From Halobacillus kuroshimensis DSM 18393 (GTDB lineage: Bacteria > Bacillota > Bacilli > Bacillales > Halobacillaceae), in assembly GCF_000425705.1 (NCBI RefSeq), contig NZ_AUDY01000014.1, forward strand, positions 62,001 through 126,000: a stretch of 64,000 bases of DNA, read 5' to 3'. Each line of letters opens with the position of its first letter. Position 1 is the first letter of the stretch. Made by a program: the position numbers and the translations under genes. The notes beneath the pieces were generated by a model. It was not told where the DNA came from and did not search any database. It was given only the letters and a program-made list of their open reading frames with translations. Below, one piece after another: positions 24,958 to 34,378 of the stretch.

Positions 24958-26859
24958 TTAAGCCTTTCGGAGGTCTTTTTTCAAGAATCCTACGACAATT
25001 GCAGAAAGAATTGACCCGGCAATAATAGCCAGTAGATAAAGAAGGATCTGTCCGACTCCACCTTCAACAAGTGGAGCTACGATAATACCGCCGTGCGGGG
25101 CGCGGAGACCGATACCGAACAACATTGTCAGCATACCTGCAAGCGCACTTCCGGCTACCATGGATGGAATGACACGAGCTGGATCGGCGGCTGCGAATGG
25201 AATCGCACCTTCCGTAATGAAGAAAGCACCGAGTGGGTAAGCAGCCTTACCTGTTTCGCGTTCTTCTTTCGTGAATTTATTTTTGAAGAATGTTGTGGCA
25301 AGTCCCATAGCAAGTGGTGGAACCATTCCACCAGCCATGGCAGCTGCAATAAACGTATAGTTCCCAGCATCCAGCGCTGCAATGCCGAATGTGTAGGCCG
25401 CTTTGTTGACAGGGCCTCCCATATCGACCGCCATCATGCCGCCCACAATCAATCCGAGCAGAGCGAGGTTGGAACCGCTCATGGAATCCAGAAGATCAAA
25501 CAACCACGTGTAAACGCTTGTTAAAGCCGGGTTGATCAAAAGCATAATCATACCTGTACCGAAGATGGCGAACACAGGATAAAGCAGGACTGTTTTCAAG
25601 CCGTCCATAACAGCAGGCAGGCCTTCGAGCATTTTCTTCACGCCAAGTGTTAAATAACCAGCAAGGAAACCAGCAATAAGTCCACCTAAGAAACCGGAGC
25701 CATTCCCTGCACCTTCGACGGTCTGTGTAATGGCAATCAAACCACCGACCATACCAGGAGCAAAACCAGGTCTGTCCGCAATACTGGATGCGATAAAGCC
25801 GGCCAGTACAGGGACGAGCAGGAAGAACGCATTGGCGCCGCCGATAATGCTGAGCATTTCAGCGAAGCGGTTGTATTCAGCACTGTTCGGATCGGCTGAG
25901 TTGATTCCCCAGAAGAAGGAAATCGCAATCAGGATTCCGCCTCCGACAACGAATGGAAGCATGTTGGATACACCATTCATTAAATGCTTGTAAAAGCCTG
26001 TCCGCTGACCTTTTTCACTGGAAGATTCCTTGGAGCCGCCTCCACTTCCTTGAAAGACAGGAGCATCCTGATTCAAGGCTTTGTTGATCAGTTCCTTCGG
26101 CTCGTGAATCGCTTTGGCTACAGGCACTTCAATGACATGTTTCCCTTGGAAATCTTCCATATCCACCTTTGTGTCAGCAGCTACGATAATAGCTGCTGCG
26201 TCAGCGATGTCTTCTTTCGTCAAACGGTTCTTTACACCGCTGGATCCGTTCGTCTGTACTTTAATCGGTACGCCCATTTCCTTCGCTGTGGCTTTCAGCT
26301 TATCAGCAGCCATGTAGGTGTGGGCAATTCCGGTCGGACAGGCGGTGACAGCCAGGATTTTTCCAGAAGGTTGATCATTGGCCTCCTCTTCAGGCTCTTC
26401 GTCCTCGGCTTCTTTCGCATTAATTGCTGCAATGATTTCCTCTTTCGTTTGAGCGGCTTCCAGCTGCTCACGGAATTTATTATCCATCAAGAAAGAGGAT
26501 AGACGGGAGAGTGTTTCCAAGTGCGTGTTGTTTGCCCCCTCGGAAGCAGCAATCATAAAGAATAAATGTGTCGGCTGGCCATCAAGGGACTCATAATCAA
26601 GGCCTTCCTGTGAGCGTCCGAATGCAATGGCGGGATTCTGCACGGCGTTTGTTTTTGCGTGCGGGATGGCAATGCCGTCTCCAATCCCTGTCGTGCTCTG
26701 GCCTTCTCTATCTTCGATCGCTTTCTTAAAGCCACCGCGGTCGTTTAAACGGCCGGCCTCATCCAGCTTATCGACTAATTCATCGATCGCTTCCGGCTTT
26801 GAAGAAGCGGACATGTTCAGGACAATCGTCTCTTCTGTTAACAAGTCTGTAATTCTCAT
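24958..26859 (-). CDS. fruA: Fructose-specific PTS EIIABC
   Basis: This 633-residue fructose transporter phosphorylates fructose to fructose 1-phosphate on entry. The EIIA domain (1-150) has its active histidine in GIAIPHAKT (His67). The EIIB domain (about 165-270) has the phosphorylated cysteine in VTACPTGIAHTY (Cys174). EIIC (about 290-633) is a multi-helix membrane domain with GGLIAGFLAGY and the FITEGAIPFAAADP loop. An acidic linker (EAEDEEPEEEAND) joins A and B. AAAGGAG precedes ATG 26859. It is third in the fruR-fruK-fruA order, which is that of B. subtilis. Confidence 0.96.
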   Translation of the reverse strand: MRITDLLTEETIVLNMSASSKPEAIDELVDKLDEAGRLNDRGGFKKAIEDREGQSTTGIGDGIAIPHAKTNAVQNPAIAFGRSQEGLDYESLDGQPTHLFFMIAASEGANNTHLETLSRLSSFLMDNKFREQLEAAQTKEEIIAAINAKEAEDEEPEEEANDQPSGKILAVTACPTGIAHTYMAADKLKATAKEMGVPIKVQTNGSSGVKNRLTKEDIADAAAIIVAADTKVDMEDFQGKHVIEVPVAKAIHEPKELINKALNQDAPVFQGSGGGSKESSSEKGQRTGFYKHLMNGVSNMLPFVVGGGILIAISFFWGINSADPNSAEYNRFAEMLSIIGGANAFFLLVPVLAGFIASSIADRPGFAPGMVGGLIAITQTVEGAGNGSGFLGGLIAGFLAGYLTLGVKKMLEGLPAVMDGLKTVLLYPVFAIFGTGMIMLLINPALTSVYTWLFDLLDSMSGSNLALLGLIVGGMMAVDMGGPVNKAAYTFGIAALDAGNYTFIAAAMAGGMVPPLAMGLATTFFKNKFTKEERETGKAAYPLGAFFITEGAIPFAAADPARVIPSMVAGSALAGMLTMLFGIGLRAPHGGIIVAPLVEGGVGQILLYLLAIIAGSILSAIVVGFLKKDLRKA

Positions 26860-26873
26860 TTCGAATCACTCCT

Positions 26874-27788
26874 TTATTGAATTGGTGATACGTTGATTTG
26901 CTCAAGCAGCTGAAGGACATCCTCCTGCTGACAAAGGTCATCCTGAAACGCTGTAGCGCTCCCTGATGCGACACCGAATCGGAAGGCCTCTGTTATGGAC
27001 CTCCCTTTTGAATAGGCAGCGAGGAATCCCGCAACGACGGAATCACCGGCACCTACTGAGTTTTTGACGGTCCCTTCAGGAACATTGGCATACCATTGTT
27101 CTTCCCGCCCCACATATACGGCTCCCTGGCCGCCCATGGAAACGATCACGTTTTCGACTCCTTGTTCTACCAGTTTCTTCCCATATAAAGCTGCATCCTC
27201 AGGGGTATTGATTTCTGCATTAAATAAATCCCCCAGTTCATGATGGTTCGGCTTCATGAGGAACAAGGTCTGTCCCAGAATCTGTTTCAACGCTTCTCCT
27301 GATGTATCGAGAACCACCTTTGTATGATTTCTTTCGCAGATCGTAGTAATCTTTTCATAATAATCTCCCGGAAGAGAAGAAGGAACGCTGCCCGCGAGGA
27401 CTAAGATGTCCTCACTGGTCAATTGCTGAACCTGATCCAGCAGTGCCTGCTGCATGTCTTCAGCCAAGGCAGGTCCCGGACCGTTGATTTCTGTTTCGTC
27501 TCCAGATTTCAGTTTTACGTTCACCCTTGTTTTTTGACCGGTGTTCATAAACTGGTGCTGGACACCTTCTTCGTCAAGGAAATCGCTGATAAAGTCACCG
27601 CTGAAACCACCGATGAAACCGAGAGCCCTGGATTGGACACCCAGCCGATTGACGACCCTGGAGACATTGATGCCTTTTCCTCCAGGATAGAAAAATGTCT
27701 GCCCGGCGCGGTTTAATCCACCAGCCTCAAATGAATCCACATGCATGATGTAATCGATGGATGGATTCAGCGTGCAGGTATAAATCAT
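26874..27788 (-). CDS. fruK: 1-phosphofructokinase
   Basis: FruK phosphorylates fructose 1-phosphate (from FruA) to fructose 1,6-bisphosphate. The 304-residue protein is a PfkB-family kinase. It has the N-terminal MIYTCTLNPSIDYIMHVD, the sugar-binding GGKGINVSRV, and the C-terminal signature NSVGAGDSVVAGFLA with the catalytic Asp. The start codon overlaps the fruR stop by four bases, so regulator and kinase are coupled; fruA follows after 14 bases. Confidence 0.96.
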   Translation of the reverse strand: MIYTCTLNPSIDYIMHVDSFEAGGLNRAGQTFFYPGGKGINVSRVVNRLGVQSRALGFIGGFSGDFISDFLDEEGVQHQFMNTGQKTRVNVKLKSGDETEINGPGPALAEDMQQALLDQVQQLTSEDILVLAGSVPSSLPGDYYEKITTICERNHTKVVLDTSGEALKQILGQTLFLMKPNHHELGDLFNAEINTPEDAALYGKKLVEQGVENVIVSMGGQGAVYVGREEQWYANVPEGTVKNSVGAGDSVVAGFLAAYSKGRSITEAFRFGVASGSATAFQDDLCQQEDVLQLLEQINVSPIQ

Positions 27789-28534
27789 GTTGTCACAACC
27801 TTTATATTCGTTTTTTCGGCATAGTCCATGTATGTCGTGCCGTTATCATTTGTAATAATATCTGCCTCATGTATGTCTGCGAACTGGGTGAACGACGTTT
27901 CGCCGAACTTGGTATGATCGGCTAATATGAAACGTTCGCGCGAGAGCTGCAGTGTACGCTGTTTAATCGCTGCTTCCTCTGGATCCGGAGTCGTAAAGCC
28001 GTCCTCCAGCGTTATTCCGTTGACCCCCATAAAGCAGTTGTCAAATCGGTACTGCTTGAGGTTTTGTAAAGCTCCTGCTCCTACAACAGCCCCGGTGCGG
28101 GATTTCACAAGCCCACCGAGTACATACGTTCGAATGCCATGGTCCGTAAGAGCCAGCAGGTGATCCAGGCCGTTGGTTACCACGATAATATCCTTCTGTT
28201 TTAGAAAAGGAATCATTTCGTAAGTTGTCGAACCAGCGTCAACAAAAATCGAATCACCATCTTTAACGAAAGAAGCGGCATAGGAAGCGATGGCCCGCTT
28301 TTCCTCTTGGAGTTTCGTCTGCTTGTCCTTCATGGCTGGTTCATCGGCAGCAGACTGCTTGATCGATGCTCCGCCGTGGACGCGCCGCAGGTGACCTTGT
28401 CTTTCCAATTCATCAAGGTCGCGGCGGATGGTTGACTCTGACGCCTGAGTAACATCGACGAGCTGTTTAATGGATGCGGTCTGATTGTTTTTGACTATTT
28501 CTAATATCCGCTCGTGTCTTTCAGGTGTAAGCAT
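27785..28534 (-). CDS. fruR: DeoR-family regulator of the fructose operon
   Basis: The start is ATG 28532-28534 (MLTPERHERILEIVKNN). AAGGAG is spaced nine bases from it, and Bacillus FruR begins the same way; an ATG three codons earlier abuts the ribosome site. In 249 residues the N-terminal DeoR helix-turn-helix (QTASIKQLVDVTQASESTIR, RDLDELERQG) is followed by the sugar-phosphate sensing domain with DAGSTTYEMIPFL. FruR normally represses fruRKA and responds to fructose phosphates. Two direct repeats over its promoter are likely operators. Confidence 0.95.
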   Translation of the reverse strand: MLTPERHERILEIVKNNQTASIKQLVDVTQASESTIRRDLDELERQGHLRRVHGGASIKQSAADEPAMKDKQTKLQEEKRAIASYAASFVKDGDSIFVDAGSTTYEMIPFLKQKDIIVVTNGLDHLLALTDHGIRTYVLGGLVKSRTGAVVGAGALQNLKQYRFDNCFMGVNGITLEDGFTTPDPEEAAIKQRTLQLSRERFILADHTKFGETSFTQFADIHEADIITNDNGTTYMDYAEKTNIKVVTT

Positions 28535-28564
28535 TGGAGTCATCTCCTTGGTCTTTATACTTGT

Positions 28565-28613
28565 ATTATAAAGAAAGCCCTTTCAAAAAACAAGCATATT
28601 CTTTCAAAAACAA
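28565..28613 (-). promoter_or_regulatory. fruR promoter with two operator repeats
   Basis: On the minus strand TTGTTT (28588-28593), a 17-base spacer and TATAAT (28565-28570) form a good promoter. CTTTCAAAAAACAA (28580-28593) and CTTTCAAAAACAA (28601-28613), as read on the plus strand, are direct repeats 21 bases apart that overlap or precede the -35 box. They are probable FruR sites. GAAAGGGCTTTC inside the spacer also resembles a CcpA site with one central mismatch. Confidence 0.7.
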
Positions 28614-28667
28614 TCAAAAAACATCAACACCAATCATAGGCTTTCTATTAAAGGAAACGGGATGTTC

Positions 28668-28696
28668 TTGCCGGCTTTCGGCTTTTATGCTACATT
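28668..28696 (+). promoter_or_regulatory. secG promoter candidate
   Basis: TTGCCG (28668-28673), a 17-base spacer and TACATT (28691-28696) lie 43 bases before the secG start. Confidence 0.5.
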
Positions 28697-28738
28697 TAAA
28701 ATAGTTATTTGTACGTCTTTAGGAGGTGTTCGAACATC

Positions 28739-28969
28739 ATGGAAACACTTGTTATCACTTTGCTGACCATAGATACAATCGCACTTATCGTTTTAGTACT
28801 ACTGCAATCCGGAAAGAGTGCAGGGTTGTCCGGAGCTATTTCCGGTGGAGCTGAGCAGTTGTTCGGAAAGCAGAAAGCCCGCGGAATCGATGCTGTTCTG
28901 CATAGATCGACCGTCGTAACCGGAGTCCTGTTCTTCGTTTTGGCTTTTCTTACAGGCTATATCGTTTAA
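28739..28969 (+). CDS. secG: Preprotein translocase subunit SecG
   Basis: SecG is an auxiliary membrane subunit of the SecYEG channel. ATG 28739 gives 76 residues, the usual Bacillus length, with AGGAGGTG about eleven bases upstream. Two membrane helices ([20 protein letters not shown] and [18 protein letters not shown]) flank the conserved loop [20 protein letters not shown]. It heads the conserved secG-esterase-rnr-smpB order. Confidence 0.95.
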   Translation: METLVITLLTIDTIALIVLVLLQSGKSAGLSGAISGGAEQLFGKQKARGIDAVLHRSTVVTGVLFFVLAFLTGYIV

Positions 28970-28988
28970 TGGATGACAGCTGAACGTT

Positions 28989-29028
28989 AAAAACCACGCG
29001 TTTATACAATGCGTGGTTTTTCTTTTTT
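28989..29028 (+). terminator. Terminator after secG
   Basis: AAAACCACGC and GCGTGGTTTT pair and a T-run follows. The next 275 bases up to the esterase start contain no gene I can support. Confidence 0.85.
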
Positions 29029-29303
29029 TATCAGGGAAGATATATGGATGCAGCTGATTTTTTCTACATAATTCCCTGGAAGGTCTGCGTGGGTTCTCTG
29101 CTGATCGTTGGTTCAATCCCGTTCCGAAATGCAGAGGTTTGTTGTGGGAACCAGATGGGAAGTCTGATCATAGGTTTAATCCTTCCGGGAGACGGATACG
29201 CAGAATGTGCCAGGGCGGTGTAATTTTGGTAAAATAGAATACATTGCTGAAAAGAATGAAATTTATCAATATAGGACATAGATGAAGTAAGGAGAGAATG
29301 AAC

Positions 29304-30047
29304 ATGAAGATCAAACAACCTCAGCCATTTACGTTTGAGGGAGGAGACCGTGCGGTATTATTATTACATGGATTCACCGGCCACTCTGCCGATGTGCGCA
29401 TGCTGGGCCGGTTTTTACAGAAGCACGGGTACACCACCCACGCCCCTATTTATGCCGGTCATGGCAGAGAGTTTGAAGCTCTGCTTGATGCAAGACCTGA
29501 GGACTGGTGGAACGATGTACAGGAAGCGTTGAACCACTTGAGGGAACTCGGATATAAGGAAATCGCTGTGGCAGGATTGTCTCTTGGCGGGGTCCTGGGA
29601 CTGAAAACCGCCTATTCTGCTCCAGTCAAAGGTCTGGTCACGATGTGTTCCCCTGTTTTCTTCGATAACGAAAAACAGCTGACGAAAACGTTCGAATTCA
29701 AAGCACGTCAGTATAAGCAGCTGGAAGGAAAAGATGAAGAGACCATTGAAAAGGAAATCCAGGAACTGCTTGATGAATCGAAGGAAATGTTCACAGAACT
29801 TGGCGGATTAATTAATGAAGTACACGATAACATTGATCAAATTTATACGCCGACCTTCGTGGTACAGGGAACACAGGATGATATGATCAATACAAGCAGT
29901 GCCGATTATATATACGAGCAGGTAGAAACAGACGATAAACAAATCAAATGGTACGAAAATTCCGGACATGTCATTACGATGGACAAGGAAAAAGAAGAGC
30001 TGCATGAAGATATTCTGCAGTTCCTGAATTCCCTTGACTGGTCCTGA
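29304..30047 (+). CDS. est: Carboxylesterase (Est30/YvaK type)
   Basis: This alpha/beta hydrolase of 247 residues cleaves short-chain esters in the cytosol. The second ATG (29304) is chosen: AAGGAG is ten bases upstream and the protein then aligns with YvaK. The oxyanion region LLLHGFTG, the nucleophile elbow GLSLGG (Ser93), the aspartate in VQGTQDDMIN and the histidine in YENSGHVITMDKE are all present, which fits the Ser-Asp-His triad of Est30. The gene lies between secG and rnr, as in Bacillus. Confidence 0.93.
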   Translation: MKIKQPQPFTFEGGDRAVLLLHGFTGHSADVRMLGRFLQKHGYTTHAPIYAGHGREFEALLDARPEDWWNDVQEALNHLRELGYKEIAVAGLSLGGVLGLKTAYSAPVKGLVTMCSPVFFDNEKQLTKTFEFKARQYKQLEGKDEETIEKEIQELLDESKEMFTELGGLINEVHDNIDQIYTPTFVVQGTQDDMINTSSADYIYEQVETDDKQIKWYENSGHVITMDKEKEELHEDILQFLNSLDWS

Positions 30048-30083
30048 CGCGTCTGGTCCTTCACTCAAAAGGAGGTAAGGCAA

Positions 30084-32372
30084 TTGACGACTGAATTAAA
30101 ACAACAGATTTTGAACTTATTCAAAGAAACCGCTTCGAAGCCCCTATCCGTCCAAGAGCTTCAAGAAACAATGGAACTGGACAGCTCCGATGAATTTAAA
30201 GTATTGATGAAATCCTTAAATGAATTGGAAGAAGAAGGGGAGCTTGTCCGAACGAGGAAAAACCGTTTTGGACTTCCGGAAAAAATGAACCTGATCCGCG
30301 GCCGCATTCAAATGCATGCGAAGGGGTTCGCTTTTCTAATTCCTGATGAAGAAGGGAGCGACGACGTTTATATTCATCATTCCGACCTTCATTCAGCGAT
30401 GAACAATGATAAGGTCCTCGTCCGTATTGAAAAACGGAAGGAAGACGGATCCCGCCCTGAGGGTGCTGTCATCCGTATATTGGAAAGGGCTACGACAAGA
30501 GTCGTGGGCACGTATGAGTCCAGCCGCAACTTTGGCTTTGTCATCGCAGATGATAAACGGATTCCCAACGATATCTTCATTCCTAAATCCCAGAACAACG
30601 GAGCTGTAGACGGTCACAAGGTTATTGTGAATATTACCAAGTTTCCTGAAGACCGCATGAGTGCCGAAGGGGAAATCGTTGAAATCCTCGGACACAAAAA
30701 TGATCCGGGTATCGACATTCTTTCAATCATTCATAAGCATGGCATAAAAATTGATTTTCCTAACGAGGTTCTGGAGCAGGCGGCAGAAACGCCTGACCAG
30801 ATCAGCGAGGACGAAATCAAGAACCGCAGAGATTTGCGGGACGAGACGATTGTAACGATTGACGGGGCCGATGCGAAGGACCTCGATGACGCCGTTGCGG
30901 TGAAGCAGCTGGATAACGGGAATTATCATCTTGGTGTCCACATTGCCGATGTAACCTATTACGTCGGTGAAGGCTCTGCGATTGATCAGGAAGCCAGACA
31001 GCGTGCTACAAGTGTGTACCTCGTTGACCGGGTTATTCCGATGATTCCTCACAGACTGTCCAACGGCATCTGCTCGTTGAATCCGCAGGTGGACCGCCTC
31101 ACTCTTTCCTGTGAAATGGAAATCAATCCAAAAGGGGAAGTTGTTTCCCACGAGATTTTCCAAAGCGTAATCAAAACAAACGAGCGCATGACCTATAAGG
31201 ATGTCAACGAAATCTTGACGAACGAAGATCCTGCCTTAATGGAAAGGTATAAAGATCTTGTTCCGACGTTCCAGAACATGGAAAAACTCGCCTCGATTCT
31301 TCGTGGTAAACGGATGGACCGCGGTGCGATTGATTTTGACTTCAAAGAAGCGGGTGTCGTCGTAGATGAGGAAGGAAAAGCCGTAGATGTGCGCCTGCGT
31401 GAGCGTTCTGTAGCGGAACGTCTCATTGAGGAATTCATGCTTGCAGCGAACGAAACGGTTGCTGAACACTTCCACTGGATGGAAGTCCCATTCATCCATC
31501 GTATCCACCAGGAGCCGGCTGAGGATAAACTGCAGACGTTCTTCGACTTTGTTGCCAACATGGGCTATGTCGTAAAAGGAACGGCGGACAGTGTCCACCC
31601 TCAAGCGCTGCAGAAGGTGCTGGAAGAAGTGAAAGGGACGCAGGAGGATATGATTATATCCAAACTGATGCTCCGCTCCATGCAGCAGGCGAAATATGAT
31701 CCGCAGGGACTTGGGCACTTCGGACTTGCTACAGATTATTATACGCACTTCACTTCCCCGATCCGCCGTTACCCTGACTTGATCGTCCACCGGTTAATCC
31801 GGACGTATCTGGTAGAGAAAAAGGTGGATTACAAAACGCGGAAGCATTGGAAAGACCAGATGCCTGAAATCGCCCGCCACTCTTCGGAAATGGAGCGTGC
31901 GGCCGTTGATGCCGAGCGTGAAACCGATGACCTGAAAAAAGCCGAATACATGCAGGATAAAGTCGGTGAGGAGTATGAAGGTGTCATCAGTTCTGTCACC
32001 AGCTTCGGCATGTTCGTCGAGCTGCCGAACACGGTGGAAGGTCTTGTCCACGTCAGTACATTGACTGATGACTATTACCACTTCCATGAGAAGCAGTATG
32101 CGATGATCGGGGAACGGACTGGAAATGTGTTCCGGATCGGTGATGAAGTCACCATCCGTGTTACCAACGTCAATATTGAGGAAAGAGTCGTTGACTTTGA
32201 AATTGACGGGATGAAGCCGCGTAAAGAGCGGAAGCGTCCGGAACGTCCGAAGAAGATTGAATCCAAAGGTCCCGACCGGAAAAAAGAGAAAAAGAAAAAC
32301 AAACAGAAAGGGAACAAACCTTTCTATAGAAACAAAGGCGTTCCTAAAAAAGGACGTAAGAAAAAGAAATAG
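30084..32372 (+). CDS. rnr: Ribonuclease R
   Basis: RNase R is a processive 3'-5' exoribonuclease that degrades structured RNA and works with SmpB-tmRNA on defective mRNAs. The TTG at 30084 is used, with AAGGAGG eight bases upstream. In 762 residues an N-terminal winged helix is followed by cold-shock domains (about 70-220). The RNB catalytic domain (about 250-580) has the metal-binding [14 protein letters not shown] with its aspartates and HIADVTYYV. An S1 domain (about 625-705, [17 protein letters not shown]) precedes a long Lys/Arg-rich tail ending KKGRKKKK. The basic tail is usual for the family. Confidence 0.96.
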   Translation: MTTELKQQILNLFKETASKPLSVQELQETMELDSSDEFKVLMKSLNELEEEGELVRTRKNRFGLPEKMNLIRGRIQMHAKGFAFLIPDEEGSDDVYIHHSDLHSAMNNDKVLVRIEKRKEDGSRPEGAVIRILERATTRVVGTYESSRNFGFVIADDKRIPNDIFIPKSQNNGAVDGHKVIVNITKFPEDRMSAEGEIVEILGHKNDPGIDILSIIHKHGIKIDFPNEVLEQAAETPDQISEDEIKNRRDLRDETIVTIDGADAKDLDDAVAVKQLDNGNYHLGVHIADVTYYVGEGSAIDQEARQRATSVYLVDRVIPMIPHRLSNGICSLNPQVDRLTLSCEMEINPKGEVVSHEIFQSVIKTNERMTYKDVNEILTNEDPALMERYKDLVPTFQNMEKLASILRGKRMDRGAIDFDFKEAGVVVDEEGKAVDVRLRERSVAERLIEEFMLAANETVAEHFHWMEVPFIHRIHQEPAEDKLQTFFDFVANMGYVVKGTADSVHPQALQKVLEEVKGTQEDMIISKLMLRSMQQAKYDPQGLGHFGLATDYYTHFTSPIRRYPDLIVHRLIRTYLVEKKVDYKTRKHWKDQMPEIARHSSEMERAAVDAERETDDLKKAEYMQDKVGEEYEGVISSVTSFGMFVELPNTVEGLVHVSTLTDDYYHFHEKQYAMIGERTGNVFRIGDEVTIRVTNVNIEERVVDFEIDGMKPRKERKRPERPKKIESKGPDRKKEKKKNKQKGNKPFYRNKGVPKKGRKKKK

Positions 32373-32378
32373 ATAACA

Positions 32379-32405
32379 AAAGACGCGCCGGAGGGCGCGT
32401 CTTTT
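32379..32405. terminator. rnr terminator (left member of a duplicated pair)
   Basis: GACGCGCC-GGA-GGGCGCGTC with flanking A and T runs. The same 27 bases recur at 32826-32852 with one mismatch. The two copies bracket repeat element A. Confidence 0.9.
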
Positions 32406-32825
32406 CAGAATGTAAAAAAGTGCGTGTTATTCAGTTGGAATCGGCCGGATGTTGTGGTGAGGGGCACGTTCCGCTTATCGGTGGATGCTGCTCCCGCAGG
32501 CGTCACCACAGAACGCTCTTCGCGCCGACGTAGGCATTTATAGAGTGAAATAGACGTTGTCATATGCAAAAGTAATTGTTGAGCGCAGATTGAAAAGAAC
32601 GGGATGAGCTGAGCTATTGTTGCTTGCGTGGAAAAGAATAAGGGAAGGAACAGGCGCTGATGACGGCTTCCTGCCAAAATATGAAAAAGATTGTCCTCCT
32701 TCCAGCAAGGGTGAGCTGGGTGAAGGAGAGTCTTTTTCGATTTAGAAGAACGCCAAAGGGGCTTTCGCTCCTGGCGGTAAGAAAGAAAAAGCTTGTAAAG
32801 AAACAGAGGTTTCTCTACAAGCTGT
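32406..32825 (+). repeat. Noncoding repeat element, copy A (420 bp)
   Basis: No credible gene lies here. From about 32466 to 32825 the sequence matches 60690-61072 in the same orientation, with copy B carrying about 70 extra bases. Shared blocks include CCGCTTATCGGTGGA, TGCTTGCGTGGAAAAGAA and GGGGCTTTCGCTCCTGGCGG. The 3' end is a near-perfect 14-bp hairpin (AGCTTGTAAAGAAA with TTTCTCTACAAGCT). Internal inverted repeats (CTCCTTCCAGC with GCTGGGTGAAGGAG) suggest a folded RNA. The element lies between convergent genes (rnr and 32855) and between two copies of their terminator. Confidence 0.8.
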
Positions 32826-32852
32826 AAAGACGCGCCGGAGGGCGTGTCTTTT
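32826..32852. terminator. Duplicated terminator (right member) serving the gene at 32855
   Basis: GACGCGCC-GGA-GGGCGTGTC, one base different from the copy at 32379-32405, with A and T runs on both sides. Confidence 0.88.
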
Positions 32853-32854
32853 GT

Positions 32855-33274
32855 TTAGGCACTTAATGTGTGCTGAACAATGGCAACATCTTTTTCATTT
32901 AAGTGGCGGGCAGACTCTTCAAGGTCCAGATCCACATAGGTGGACCATAGAGAGAGTTCCTCCTGCGGAACAATGTGGTTGTTCAAAATGTGGCCTTCAT
33001 TTTCAGAACGGATGTGATAGGAAATGAACAATTTCCCTTCCATCAATTCGCGGTCGTGGGAGACAGAAACAATCATCCAGTTATCTTTTACGGATGATTC
33101 CCAATCAGATGCCAGTGCATCTTCAGCAGTAAGCTGATACACAGATGGTTCGTTATGATCAAAAAAGACAATGACGCCTTCTTTATCCTTCGTAATATAT
33201 CCAGGGTTCTTCCAGGAATGACGTTTCAAAGCATGACCTTCATCTAACATTTGCGCGGCTTTCATAAAGTCCAT
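32855..33274 (-). CDS. DUF2829-like protein
   Basis: This 139-residue soluble protein begins MDFMKAAQMLDEGHALKRHSWKN and later contains LTAEDALASDWE. Both are recognisable pieces of DUF2829 domains ('F..A...L..GK.v.R..W' and 'D..A.DWE'). Some phage DUF2829 proteins (Tad2) bind Thoeris signalling molecules; chromosomal members have no settled role. The C-terminal 50 residues (DLDLEESARHLNEKDVAIVQH) are not part of that domain. AAAGGAC precedes the ATG. It is convergent with rnr, separated by repeat A and the duplicated terminator. Confidence 0.6.
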   Translation of the reverse strand: MDFMKAAQMLDEGHALKRHSWKNPGYITKDKEGVIVFFDHNEPSVYQLTAEDALASDWESSVKDNWMIVSVSHDRELMEGKLFISYHIRSENEGHILNNHIVPQEELSLWSTYVDLDLEESARHLNEKDVAIVQHTLSA

Positions 33275-33346
33275 TGCAATAAGTCCTTTCTCGTGGAAAT
33301 TTTCACCTTATGGATTTTATAGACTGCAAACGCTTCCTGTCAACCG

Positions 33347-34219
33347 TTAGAATGAAGTTTTCACCCATTGTCCATATAAGATCCAAGGATCCTGCACATC
33401 ATAGGGAGTCAGGTCAGGGATGTTTTTAAATCCCAGGGGTGAAAAGTCGATCCAGCATCCAGCATTGCCGGGGTTCTGCCTCCAATGCTCAAGGACCGTT
33501 TCGAAAAAGCCGGGTTGTTCATAATGATCATCCCAGAAATATTTAACGTGGGAGTAGTCGTATTTCTTTGTGTCATTTTTGATGATGATGAACCGCTGGT
33601 GGTCGGGACTGATATAGAAAGAAGAGTCGCCGAGGTATTGATCAGTGAAAAAGGCTTCATCATACGGGAAGGGATAATAACATTCATAAGGGAAGGTGCC
33701 GAGAGCATTACTTTTTACCGCCTGAAGGAGCTTCCGCTTCTCTTCCAGAGTGTGAACAGGCCTCCAGACTCTCCCTTTGGTGTGTCCAGTCAAAAAATCC
33801 GGCCTCTTTAAGGTAAGGTAATGGCTTACAGGACCTTGATCAAGCCCGAGCTTTCCAAGGACCCTCCTTGCCGGAAGGTTTCCGATGTGTGTATTCGCAC
33901 CCAGCCAGCGAATGCCGGAGGAAGTGTTTAATTCGTTAATGATGGCGGAGAGAAGGTAGGTGGCGTGGCCTTTAGCCAGGTACCGCTGATCACTGCGGAG
34001 CCTCCCCAGCATGGCAAACTGCTTTCTTCCAAATAAGCTGTAACCGGCCACAGACAGCATCTGTTTGTCATGGAATAAGCCGAACAGTCTATGGTCTTCA
34101 GAGGTGACAAGGCGCTCAAAAATCCGGACGACGTAATCGTCCTCAATGCCTGTTTCCATCGCCTGAAGGCTGTATATATCATCCACGGTCAGCGTTTTGA
34201 CCTGGAGTACCTGATTCAT
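33347..34219 (-). CDS. GNAT-family acetyltransferase
   Basis: This 290-residue protein has an N-terminal GNAT acyltransferase domain (about 1-140). Motif A-like LGRLRSDQRYLAKGHATYLLSAI, with acetyl-CoA loop QRYLAKGHA, and HIGNLPARRVLGKLGLDQ are visible. The C-terminal half, rich in Tyr, Trp and Phe, does not match a domain I recognise. The substrate is unknown. AAAGGAG precedes ATG 34217-34219. It is leftward, with no operon partner. Confidence 0.75.
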   Translation of the reverse strand: MNQVLQVKTLTVDDIYSLQAMETGIEDDYVVRIFERLVTSEDHRLFGLFHDKQMLSVAGYSLFGRKQFAMLGRLRSDQRYLAKGHATYLLSAIINELNTSSGIRWLGANTHIGNLPARRVLGKLGLDQGPVSHYLTLKRPDFLTGHTKGRVWRPVHTLEEKRKLLQAVKSNALGTFPYECYYPFPYDEAFFTDQYLGDSSFYISPDHQRFIIIKNDTKKYDYSHVKYFWDDHYEQPGFFETVLEHWRQNPGNAGCWIDFSPLGFKNIPDLTPYDVQDPWILYGQWVKTSF

Positions 34220-34378
34220 CGGTTCTGCTCCTTTCTTCTTCTATTTCCAACTTTATATTCTCACAATTTCAATGAGGAAGTCTATGGAGAGGCATCCGCT
34301 TTCACCAATAGGTTATCCGTTGGAATCAAAGAAGTCGGCGTGGTACAATAAAGGGACGTAACAGAGGAGGAAGTCACT

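Noticed and set aside
29090-29150. Possible tRNA (GGTTCAATCCCG looks like a T-loop)
   Set aside because: The flanking bases do not pair into a T-stem, and no acceptor, D or anticodon arm can be built around it.
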